This document shows, one piece after another, positions 43,760-53,950 of a DNA stretch of 64,000 bases. Each line of letters starts with the position of its first letter. Positions within the stretch are counted from its first letter, which is position 1. Source of the stretch: Eupeodes corollae (Eukaryota; Arthropoda; Insecta; Diptera; Syrphidae); contig NC_079147.1 of NCBI RefSeq assembly GCF_945859685.1, positions 137,044,645-137,108,644 of the forward strand. Direction: 5' to 3'. Below the pieces are notes generated by a model. The model was not told where the DNA came from, ran no database searches, and was given only the letters and a program-made list of their open reading frames with translations. Made by a program: the position numbers and the translations under genes.

Positions 43760-45235
43760 ATACCTCTGGCCCACCAATCTTACCTTATCTTACCTTAAAA
43801 AAGCGAAACGAAATGCTTTTAATAAATATACAGTCTAGTAACGAGTTAGATTATGCTTATATTAGTAAATTGGGTTATAGGGGTTATATCATGAATATTG
43901 AAAAAAACATTAAGTGCAATAGTAACTCTTTTTGGTCTTTTATAAATGCGAAAAGAAAATCTACCGCATTTCCTGATAAAATATGTCTTTCAGAAATAAC
44001 GAAGCTTCAAATATAACTTCAATACTCGAATTCTTTGCAAATTTCTTCCAATCAGTATACTCAACTAGTATGAATAATTTTCCCTATATACCAAGTAAGG
44101 TTGATATTGCTGCATTACAGTTAAGTAGTTATGAAGTTCTTTCAGGACTTACATCACCTAAATCATAATTAAATGCTGAAGTCGACGATATCCTACCTTA
44201 TGCCAATCCAAAAATCTGTTTACAAGAACTTAGTAGAAAATTATATAGGTATTTCAAAGCTTTCAGCCATTCTCCAGTTGTTCGAGAGTTTAGTAAAAAA
44301 TTAAATTAAATTTTTAACTAAAGAATCCATATCTGAATTGCAACACGGATTTATATCTGGGCAATCCACCACTACAATTATGGCTCTTTTTTCAACATAC
44401 GTAATTAATTTTATTGAAGCATTGAGTCAGGCAGATGCTGTATACACAGTTTTAAGCAAAGCTTTTGATTCTATTAGCCATCACACACTGCTACGTAAAC
44501 TTGAGATATTTGGATTCCACTCTATGTTTCTCTGTTGGATTTTGTCATACCTCATAGGTAGGTCTCAAAAAGTTGTCATTGATAACTTCCTATCGAGGTC
44601 TATAGAATGTACTTCTGGTGTCCCGCAGGGCAGTCATTTGGGTACTCTTCTTTTTAATATTTTTACCAATGACTACGTTAGCCATAAATCACTCCCAGTG
44701 TCTCCTATATGCACATGATCTGAAATTATTCCTTAAAATAAAAGGTGTTGATGACTGCTATCGTGTTCAATCCGATATAAATCGGGTGGTTGAATGGTGT
44801 AACTCAAATAGTTTAAAGTTAAATATAAAAACAAATGTAATGCTATCTCTTTTTTTAAATCAAACACTCATGTTGACTTTAAATACTTGATCGAGTCTAA
44901 CACATTCTACCGTGTAGAAAATATCAAAGATCTTGATATAATTCTTGATTCAACTTTTTCTTTTAAAAGTCATGTTGACTATAAAGTTGGTAGAGCGAAT
45001 TCACTTGTTGGTTTTATTAAAAGAAATTGCGTTGATTTTTTGAGCCCTACGCGTTATTATCAATTTATACATCCCTTGTCAGATCAATATTTGAATACGC
45101 AGATGTTATACGGAATCCGACCTTTAAGACCTTTTCTAATCGCATCGAAAAAGTCCAAAGGCTTTTCATAAAATTCATATTTTTCAAAATGAAATGGAGT
45201 TTTGTCCCCGATTATAGAGCCAGATGCCTATTCCT
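43760..45235 (+). pseudogene. LINE reverse transcriptase fragment (catalytic box mutated)
   Basis: The plus strand reads LGYRGYIMNIEKNIKCNSNS and FWSFINAKRK (linker before the RT), LEFFANFFQSVYS, HGFISGQSTTTIMALF, VYTVLSKAFDSISHHTLLRK (motif A), SGVPQGSHLGTLLFNIFTND, then LLYAHDLKLFLKI where YADD is expected, CNSNSLKLNIKTN and KDLDIILDSTFSFKSHVDYK. Motif A has Val where the first catalytic Asp is normal, and YAHD replaces YADD. Frameshifts occur at about 44000, 44700 and 44890. Endonuclease and 3' tail are missing. Clade uncertain. Confidence 0.75.
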
Positions 45236-45454
45236 ATACACACAGAAAAAAATCAACATGACAAATTATTGATTTCGATAAAAAAGATGAAATTTTCAGT
45301 TCAGAATTCGATTTCATTTCGGTTTAACACGCTTTCATCTTATTTCAATATATCAAAATATTAATTTATGACTAAATCCTCTTAATCTAAAATTGTAATA
45401 CATGTTAACAGATATTTTATATTAAATCAAATCGTTTTCACTTTGTTTTAACAT
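45236..45454. other. AT-rich spacer, no gene seen
   Basis: No recognisable feature. Confidence 0.4.
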
Positions 45455-47740
45455 TTACCCTTCTGACTAGGTCTACGTCGCTGTACAGCCCGTACAGCGC
45501 GTCGTTCCATCTTCTCCTCCACTCTCCTTCGATGTATACGGGACCATAGATCACATGAAGAACTTTTCTCTCGAAGCGACCCAAGGTGCTTTCATTCGCT
45601 TTTGTCATAGTCCATGCTTCTGCACCGTATAGCAGGACGGGGATGATAAGGGTCTTATATAGCAACAGTTTGGTCCCTCAAGAGAGGATTTTACCACTCA
45701 ATTGGTTTCTTAGTCCAAAGAAACATCGGTTAGCAAGAGTTATTCTGCATTCTATCTCAGCTCTGGTATTGTTTTCTGCGTTTACAGCGGAGTCTAGGTA
45801 GACGAAGTCCTTGACTACCTCAAAGTTACGTTTGTCGATTGTGACGTTTTGACCAAGATGTCGGTGTTGTATGTCCTTTCTTGACGACAGCATGTACTTT
45901 GTTTTGCCCCCATTAACCGTTAAACCCATTTTTGCCGCCTCTGCCTCAATACTCACAAAAGCCCCATTGACATCACGCTGAGTTCTTTCGATTATGTCAA
46001 TGTCATCAGCATATGCCAGTAATTGGACAGACTTTTGAAAGATAGTGCCTCTTGTGTTGACGTGTGAGCTCTGCACTATTCTTTTAAGCACGATGTTAAA
46101 AAAATCACACGACAGCGCATCACTTTGTCTAAAACCTTTTTTGACATCGGAAGGTTCTGTTAAGTTGTTTCCAACCTTTATGGAGCAGCGTGAATTCTCC
46201 ATGGTCATCCTGCACAAACGGACGAGTTTTGCAGGGATGCCAAAACTAGACATGGCTCTATACAGCCCTGTATGTATATGCTGTGATATGCGGCTTTAAA
46301 ATCGATGAAAAGATGTTGGGTGTCGATTTGGTGTTCTTCCGTTTTTTCCAGGATCCTTGTCTAAAACCACACTGATAAGGACCTATCAGGTTGTTGACGA
46401 TGGGGTTTAGACTTTCACATATTACGGCAGAGAAGATTTTATGGGCGATGTTAAGTAGACTGATTCCTCTACAGTTGGTAGTTAGAGGGTCTCCTTTTTT
46501 CAGGATCGGGCAAACAATACTGAGGTTCCATTTATCGGGCATGCTTTTTTCCGACCATATCTTACAGATAAGTTGGTGCATGCTCCTAACCAACTTATCT
46601 CCAGCTGCTTTAAAGAGCTCGGCATTCAAGCCATCCGCTCCAGCGGCTTTATTAGACTTTAGCTTAGATATGGCAATCCTTACTTCGTCTAAGTCGGAAG
46701 GACGCGATTGTTGGCTTTCGTCGTCTATGTTGAATGGATCATCCTGCCTGACAGTGGAATTCAGTTTGTCGTCGCCGTTATATAGTGTGCAGAAGTGGTC
46801 CTTCCATATCCTCAGCATTGACTGCGGTTCCACTACGATGTTTCTACTTTCGTCTTTGCAGCCTTCGGTTCTAGGTTTATGTACCTGTGAATTTCGTTTC
46901 ACCTGTTCATAAAACTTTCGAACTTCATTCCTGCTTTTAAACCTCTGATTGCATCTTGGCAATGTTGCCACTGGTTTTCGATACATTATGTTGGCGGCAG
47001 AGAATCTCGAGAGAGGTTACTTGTAACTCGGTCCGAAAAGGATTTGGCGATCTCTGGTGATTGTAGCCGTTCGACGTTGTACTTTCTCCCAGCATCTCCC
47101 TGTTTTGCTTTGGGTCTGGAAATCCGATGTGCTACCTTGGCTACAATGAGGTAGTGGTCCGAGTCGATGTTAGCTCTTCGGAACGTTCGTACATCCATAA
47201 TGCTGGAAGCGTGTCTGGCGTCGATCGCAATATGGTCAATCTGGTTGACGGTAGATTGATCTGGAGAAGTCCAAGTTCCTTTCTGGATGTTGAGGTGTGG
47301 TAAATGCGTACTGGCTACCATGACCTTTCGCCCGCAGCAAAATCTATGAGCCTGAATCCGTTGTCGGAAGTGTTGTCGTGCAGGCTGTTTTTTCCGATTA
47401 TTCCACCAAAGATGTCTTCCCTACCTAGCTTGGCATTAAAATCGCCCAGGACTATTTTAATATCTTAGCTAGGGCCCTGCTCATATGTTTTGTCTAGGAG
47501 CTCGAAGACCATATCTTTGGTGTTGTCATCTTTCTCTTCTGTGGGGGCGTGCGCGCATATCAGGCTAATTGATACACCTATAGCTCAAGACTTTTTGCCT
47601 AAGTCTGGCTCCAATGACGAAGCCGCATCCAAATAAGAGCTGTTGGATCCTTAATTTGTTTGCGTTGGTTGTCAACAGTAAATCCGTCCGTATCTTTGTA
47701 TATGAAAACCATAGTACTCTCATGGTGGAAATCGAATAGA
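45455..47740 (-). pseudogene. RTE-type LINE, copy B (truncated, internally deleted)
   Basis: Minus-strand blocks from 5' to 3': an endonuclease remnant with LFGCGFVIGARLRQKVLS (about 47620), HLPHLNIQKGTWTSPDQST, NQIDHIAID and IDSDHYLIVAKVA (46986-47321), a deletion of the linker near 46930, then the RT: KLKSNKAAGADGLNAELFKA, PDKWNLSIVCPILKKGDPL, LIGPYQCGFRQGSW, KVGNNLTEPSDVKKGFRQSD and LLAYADDIDII with the catalytic Asp pair (about 46010). The C-terminal part runs to ERKVLHVIYGPV (about 45545). About 270 bp of the 3' end present in the copy at 56831 is missing. Motif A appears only as a decayed piece near 46260-46330. Confidence 0.8.
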
Positions 47741-48277
47741 GCGGCATCTACATATTTTTTGTGGAACGTCTAGCGAAGGCATTAATGGAGAAATCGATTG
47801 CAGTCGGGAGACTTATAAATGCTATAATTTGCAATAGAGAAAGACTATAGTGAACTAACGAAAGTCTGAGTGCGAGGGGAATACACATTTGTATCTTTGT
47901 GTTTGTATTTTGGTTTGGTTTTATTTTTACATACGCAAAACGGTAGACTTTCTATACAAAGATGATAAGACAAAAACAGGTGAATTGCGATTTCGTGGAG
48001 AAAATTTTATATTCTTGGTTGAGATTTTATATTTTTGATGATTTGAGAATTGTATTAGGGAATTATAAGTTGAACTATTATAGGGAAGCAAATAATGTGT
48101 AGGTATTGTATTGTTATGAAATAACAGATAATAAATATTTTTTTTTTAATTTGATCGCCTAATCCTTTCTTATAGTTTGTTTTCAAATCGAGCATAAAGA
48201 AGTCTAAATCTTCAAAGTCTTAGAACGATGTTTTTTTTAATAAACAAATTTGTTGCTGGTTACACAATTATTGACAA
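47741..48277. other. AT-rich spacer, no gene seen
   Basis: No recognised feature. The left arm of the inverted duplication may reach into this part; that cannot be tested because the right arm leaves the window. Confidence 0.4.
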
Positions 48278-49844
48278 CTTATAGTGAAATATTTTGATGC
48301 ATGTTAAATTGTTTACAAATATAAAAATATAGTACACATACCTACCTATTATCGAATAATTTAAGGAAATTTCAGCTTGGACGTTTTTTAATGGTAGTGA
48401 ATTTTTTAAATGGGATGAGGAACTTTTAAAATCTTTTGTTTTAAAAATTAATACAAATAATTGAGTTTATAAAGTACCTAGGTAGTTATAACTTCCAATC
48501 AAAAAAGTGTTTCAAGGACAAATTTGAAGACAGTTTTACTTAAGTTCTTATGATATTATGCTATATGTAGGCATTTATTATAATCTATCTACAATAGTAA
48601 GTTATCAAGGATGTAAGGAAATGCTTTCTTTTATTTTAGTAAACCTACCCTGGCTCATTTTTAAACTTACATAAACTTTGTTTAGATCTTTATTTTTAGA
48701 GAAATATTAGACTTTGTAATTGTAATTACCTACATACATACATTTGATGACTTTGTTCCAGTCGTAAAATATCTAAATTTTAGCAAATGCAATTTTTTTC
48801 TGTCAGAGCAAAGTTTTTAAATTTGGGGTAATTTTTCTATACATTTGGAATAAACATAAAGTTTAACTACTGTTTTAAAATATCGGTATTAATAATAAAA
48901 TTAAACTCCAAGGCAAATTTACGAAAGAAACCAAACATTTAATGATGCTATAGATAACCCGAGATAAGTTATTTTGAAAAAACAGTTTTAAGCTTTAAGT
49001 TTCAAAGGTTGTAAGCAGAATGGGAGAGGACAATAGCTTCGCCTCCAAGATTTGGTCAAAAGCGTGCGCTTTTGACTATCGAAACGGGTTTTTATTTCTT
49101 TACGTGCAGTAGGTATAGGCAATTTTAGAAGTAATGACTTAAATTGAAAAAAATTCTATACCTAGTCTATTTAAAAATATTTACTAAATTTTAGGATTGA
49201 AAAATATACCTGGCTCAAAATCACCAAAGTTGCAAATTTCAAAATTGGTTTTATGAAGAAAAAAAAAATTGAAAGCTACAATGATGGCTTATATATTATA
49301 CTATTTTAAAATTTGTATATTATTAAACTTTGTCAGGGCAGCGCACAGAATTCTATACTTTATTAGAAATATTTTTTAGTATTAAATATCTTATAGAAAC
49401 CATCAATTCGGGAACGTTTTTCTAGGTTTGATAAAATCAAGAAGAACAAAACAAAGCACATAATTTAAGCTTTAATTTATAACATGGGTGTATAGTGTAT
49501 CTATATTAAATAAGAGATAATGAAAACAATACATACAAAATCTTTTTCAAGGAAAATACGTCAAATCATGTCCGGGAATGTCCGAAATGACCGTTCACGA
49601 AATGACGATTTCAAATAAGAGGCCCTTTGATTATACGGCGGCCATCTTAAATGCTATCTGACTTTGCCAATAGGAACATATTCGAGGTTTCTTTGTTATT
49701 TCGAGTAGTAAAAAAGAATTGCATCAATAATTAAATATAATAAATACGTTCACGGAATCACGGACTATTAATGTACGCTCTACGAATAATGAATAAAAAG
49801 GTACTTAACATTTAGATGTAATTTCTGGTTATATCGTTAATTAC
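48278..49844. other. Outer non-coding part of the left arm
   Basis: AT-rich, with no convincing ORF and no known repeat. Its complement lies at 62531-64000. Being duplicated, it is the best place for a primer-based or k-mer copy-number test. Confidence 0.5.
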
Positions 49845-50515
49845 ATAAAGCAAAGAAACTATATTAGAAGAAAATGGGCTAGGTTCAAACATGATAATGA
49901 CTTTTATTTAATGAAAAATTTTACGAAGAAAATATCCTTTGAGATCACAAAATTCAGAAACAACTCTTGGAACAATAGGCTCAGTTCCCTTGAGCCAAAT
50001 TCTAAATCTTTTTGGAACATCTCCAAGGTCTTTAAAAACAAGAATAGATCCATAACTCATCTTGAAAATAATGATTGTCTCATTGCTACGCATGAAGAAA
50101 AAGCAAACATTTTTGCTGATACATTCGCGCAAAACTTCAACAATCCTATGTAAGCACAAGTAAGCACGGTAACAAATGTAGTTACTGATTCGGTAAATAC
50201 CTTGAGAAATACAGTAGTGCCCTAACCGGCAGACGTCTTTGTTTCAGGAGAAGATATTGAGTATTTTATTAGCAATTTGCGAATAAAAAATCTGCAGGTT
50301 TTGACAGCATAAAAAATATTTACTTAAAGGAGCTGCCAAAAATTGCTATTCGTTTTATTTGCGTCATAGTTAACGCTTGTATCAAATTGCAGTACTTCCC
50401 AGAAACTTGGAAGATGGCAAGAATTATCCCTATACTTAAACCAGGAAAACCACCAAATAAAGCTAGTAGCTATCGTCCAATAAGTCTTTTAAGCAACTTT
50501 AGTAAAAGCCCATTA
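49845..50515 (+). pseudogene. Jockey-like LINE fragment in the left arm (linker to RT fingers)
   Basis: The plus strand reads YIKQRNYIRRKWARFKHDND and SKSFWNISKVFKNKN, then ATHEEKANIFADTFAQNFNN (linker between endonuclease and RT), and after shifts FPETWKMARIIPILKPGKP and SSYRPISLLSNFSK (RT fingers). It ends abruptly before the palm. The protein style resembles the LINE at 357-5461. The same fragment is in the right arm. Confidence 0.8.
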
Positions 50516-50722
50516 GTTTAAAGCCCATTTTATCTATCCAACAGAATTCTAAAATAAAGAAATCCTTAGCTTAAGAATAAAAAGTTACTTAACATTTAGA
50601 TATAATTTTTTTGACGAAAAATACTCTGACAACCGGCTTTGTTATTGTTCTCTTCCTCAAATGCCGATTGACACCGAATGGCTGGATTCACTTAAAATTA
50701 TTTTTGATCGACTATCTACCTA

Positions 50723-51858
50723 CGAGGGGCGTTCAATATATTCTCGGTATCGATATGAAGGAAAATGCGAATTCAATTTAAATTGTTTTTATTTTTCAAT
50801 ATAATCTCCCCTAACATCAATGCATTTGTTACATCTTGAGATAAGCTTTTTTAAACCCTCAAAAAACTAAGTTTCCTCTTTCCCTGCAAAATACCTTGAG
50901 TTCTTCATCATCCGAAAATCTTTTTCCACGAAGACATTTTTTCAAATCTGGAAACAGGAAGTAATCATTAGGGGCAAGGTCTGGACTATAGGGTGGATGT
51001 TGAATTTCTTCAAAACCACAATCTCGCACAGCAGCCTTGGAAACTCGCGCCGTGTGAACAGGAGCGTTGTCATGAAGAAGCAACACACCCGCTGCGAGTT
51101 TACCCCGTCTTTTCTTTTTAATTTCCTCCCGCAAATTATGCAAAGTGGAAGCGTAGGATTTGGCGTTGATGGTTTCACCTTTTTTTTTGTACTCAATGAG
51201 TAAGATTCCCTTTGAGTCCCAAAAAACTGTGGCCATGAGCTTCCTGGCAGACGGAGTGACTTTGAACTTCTTCGGGGGGTCTGTTACTTTTTTATGCCAC
51301 TGCATGGACTCTTGCTTGCTTTCAGGGTCATAGTGGTGAACCCATGTTTCGTCCCCAGTAACAATCCGATGCATAACACCGTCCGCGTTCTCACTACACA
51401 TCTCCAAAAGCTCTCTACATGGTACCAGTCGAAAGCTTGGTGATCTCTGCCATCATTTTCACCTTTATTCGGGCATCCTCGAGAACAAGTTTTTCGACTT
51501 CTTTGATGCTTTCTCCCGTACAAGCACTAGCCGGGGCGCCCAATGCTCTTTCTGCCTCTTTTGAACTACTTGACCACTTTTGCACTTCATAATGAACCCT
51601 GGTAAACTGCCACCATTTCTTCATGAATAGTTTTTTGACTTTTTCCTTGCTTAGTGAGAAATTTAATTACAGCGCGATGCTCAATTTTCACCATCATCGT
51701 CTCAGTTGCCATTATGATTCTGTTTAAATAGAGATTTAACGGTAAATAATAATCACATTTATATGAAATTGAAATTATATGAAACTTGATAAATAAGTCA
51801 ATTTATATATATAACCACAGCTTCACCCCGATACCGAGAATATATTGAACGCCCCTCG
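50723..51858 (-). mobile_element. Mariner transposon, left-arm copy
   Basis: Inverted ends CGAGGGGCGTTCAATATATT and its complement, each followed by TA (50721-50722 and 51859-51860), the mariner target duplicate. Length 1,136 bp. It lies at the same position in both arms, so it was inserted before the duplication. Confidence 0.9.
50859..51712 (-). pseudogene. Mariner DD34D transposase, left-arm copy (frameshifted)
   Basis: From the ATG at 51712 a short HTH part reads KIEHRAVIKFLTKQGKSQKT; a frameshift follows at about codon 36, and the next block (51415-51624) is in another frame. The catalytic part (50859-51407) is open: IVTGDETWVHHYDPESKQ with the first Asp, LLLHDNAPVHTAR with the second, and PYSPDLAPNDYFLFPDLKK with the third, 34 residues after the second. 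This is the canonical mariner DD34D. The C-terminus is cut by a stop after NLVF. It cannot produce a full transposase. Confidence 0.85.
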
Positions 51859-52289
51859 TATATGTTCACTGAAATGACTTGTGCGGTATTGAACAAACTA
51901 TTTTTGCATTTTTATAGTTAAAAATAAATAATCTTTTAGTATCAGCTCTAAAACTACATAGTATAAAAAATACGGTGTATCTTAAATTTTTCAATTATAT
52001 TTTGGACTTGTTGTTGAAGATTTTAAATTAAGGCGCGTTCCCGTAATGATTTTTTATGCGTGTATATTGATTTAATTTAAAATTCACCTTATTAATAATT
52101 ATATTGTTTGATGACACACAAAACAGGTAAGTTTTATTATTTTATTAACTTTTTTTAAATACCTATAAGTCAAGATTTAAGGCATTAAATTGCTAGCGAA
52201 GCCAACTCTGCACCTTGGTGATTTTGAACCACCGGTTTAAAAATTTTCTTTTCAAAAATGTTAATGCCATTCGATTTCTCATAAAAATG

Positions 52290-52788
52290 CTTGTAGGTTT
52301 TCGTGTTTTGTTAAAAAAGTTATTAGTTGAACTATTCTTAAAAATTTTAAAATTACCAACAATATTTTATATGATGAAATAGTTTGATTTCAAAATCTAG
52401 TTTAACGAGATTTTTAGTTTAAACATTTTAGTAGCATTTCTTATAATTCAAGTCTCTAGCGTTATTTCTTCGTGAGATATTTTGTGTTAACTAAAATTTA
52501 TTTTAACCAACATTTTAAAATTGCTATGGTTATAAAACCACCATATTTTTGCTTCATTATCTGTATAAAAAAATGTATTTCAAGTCGATATCTCTACTTA
52601 TTCTTTAGCTATGGACGACGAAAAAACTTCGCAAACGTACTGACGTAAGAACGAACGTATACACGCACGCACAGACATCTCTCTAAAAACCTTTTATTTC
52701 GACTCTGAAGACCTTGAAACGGCGAGAAATGTCAATATTTTCAATTCGAAAAATCGGACGATTACAATAACTTCCTATGGAAAGTTAA
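52290..52788 (+). mobile_element. Helentron-like element, copy 6 (short, decayed) across the left arm boundary
   Basis: It begins within the arm with CTTGTAGGTTTTCGTGTTTT, matching the interior of copy 5 near 35520, and ends ACTTCCTATGGAAAGTTAA at 52788. The conserved 3' block is recognisable (GACGACGAAAAAACTTCGCA, CACGCACGCACAGACATCT). The first ~30 bases also occur in the right arm, at 56604 onward. Confidence 0.6.
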
Positions 52789-53654
52789 AAATGCCTTCTT
52801 CTACACTACATTAAGGAAACTATATCTACTTACTAATAGTTAATAAGTTAAAAAAAAATTTAATTGGATTTTTTCTTAAAGTCACACATCATAAAATAGA
52901 CGAGCTGACAAAATTGTATTAAAGGTACTTACAACAGCAAACAACATATACATATCTAAATACTTAACTATACACTACATTTTTATGTTGTTTATGCCCT
53001 CTAAGGTGTATTGTTATTAATTAAAAATTATACCTACAACAAAAGTAGGATTGGAACATAAATAAAAGACATACATTTCAACTATCAAATTATCTACATT
53101 ATCTGGACCAACATAAAGAATTAATTTTTGTTTTTATTTTAAACTACATATTTATAAAAACTGTACCTACATATCTACTAATCTCAAACAAATTGCTAAG
53201 TGTACGGATATTATCACTGTCCGGATAGTAGTAGGAATTCCCTAGGAAATTTTATGAAATACCTTCCTACCTACCAATACCCTTTTTATCTTAAATTTGA
53301 ATTTGAGATCAAACCCACATCCTGAAAAATAAATCACCTACCAATTGATAACTTATCTACAAAATAAAACTTAAACTTTAAAGGTCAAACAAATCTTATC
53401 TTCAAATATTGCAGAAAAACTTAATGCCAAATAAATTTCGATACTAGCGCCAATAGCTCGTCATCCTGTTGCCCTAAAAAATTTTGCTCATGAGAGTACT
53501 ATAGTTTTCATATACAAAGGTAAAGACTGTGTTTGAAAAGTATCAATTGAAAGTGTTCAATAAATAAGTTTGGAACAATTTCAATAAAGTAAAATTGTGT
53601 TTTATTTGCAAGTGTGAATAAGTTTTAATTGTCGGACCAAGCCGAATATTACAT
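52789..53654. other. AT-rich part of the palindrome spacer, no gene seen
   Basis: No coding signal. At 53489-53519 a 31-base piece is the inverted match, with about one mismatch, of 47694-47724 at the 5' side of RTE copy B. Confidence 0.45.
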
Positions 53655-53838
53655 TATTGTAATCGGTCCGATTTCCCGAATAGCGTCTAAATCAAAGGTT
53701 TGTACATTCATACCTTCGTACGTTTGTACGTCCGTACGTTCGGGATACCCTTTTTCTTCGTCCATATTTCAAGAACCGGTTAAGATATCGACTTCAAATA
53801 AATTTTGTTTCACAGATAATAACTGCAAAAGATGCAGA
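53655..53838 (-). mobile_element. Helentron-like element fragment, copy 7 (3' block only)
   Basis: Reverse orientation. It shows the complement of the 3' block: CGGTCCGATTTCCCG, a CGTACGTTTGTACGTCCGTA tract, the CGTCCATATTTCAAGAACCG box and AAATAAATTTTGTTTCACAG. It is cut at 53838 by the 3' tail of the LINE that follows. Confidence 0.55.
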
Positions 53839-53840
53839 AG

Positions 53841-53860
53841 GGTTAGGTTAGGTTAGGTTA
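53841..53860 (-). repeat. CCTAA tandem tail of the spacer LINE
   Basis: Three to four units of AACCT at the 3' end of the LINE on its sense strand. The related fragment ends CTTAACCTAACTTCACC at 17335-17352, so a short CTAAC-type tail is a family trait. Confidence 0.7.
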
Positions 53861-53950
53861 TAGTGGCTATCCAAGATGGAAACGGACACACTTAGGCCAG
53901 TTTAATGGCCCATTGTGATACCACATGAATCTTGAGGCTTCCTACTAAGC

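Larger units (their letters stand above)
48278..52318 (+). repeat. Left arm of a large inverted duplication
   Basis: The sequence reappears as its reverse complement in 56604-64000, with the relation left + right = about 112,375 for most positions left of the mariner. The first bases ACTTATAGTGAAATATTTTG match the complement of the last bases of the window. Protein comparison of the shared ORFs shows single differences only (N/S in the transposase, S/A in the LINE piece). The left arm has an extra ~105 bp at about 49076-49178. The arm ends at 52318 in an A-run of TTTTGTTAAAAAA, inside Helentron-like copy 6. Confidence 0.95.

Noticed and set aside
46391..46912. 173-codon plus-strand frame
   Set aside because: Antisense shadow of RTE copy B reverse transcriptase.
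53841..53860. Telomere, because of the TTAGG-like repeat
   Set aside because: Only three to four units, located exactly at the 3' end of a LINE, with ordinary sequence beyond.
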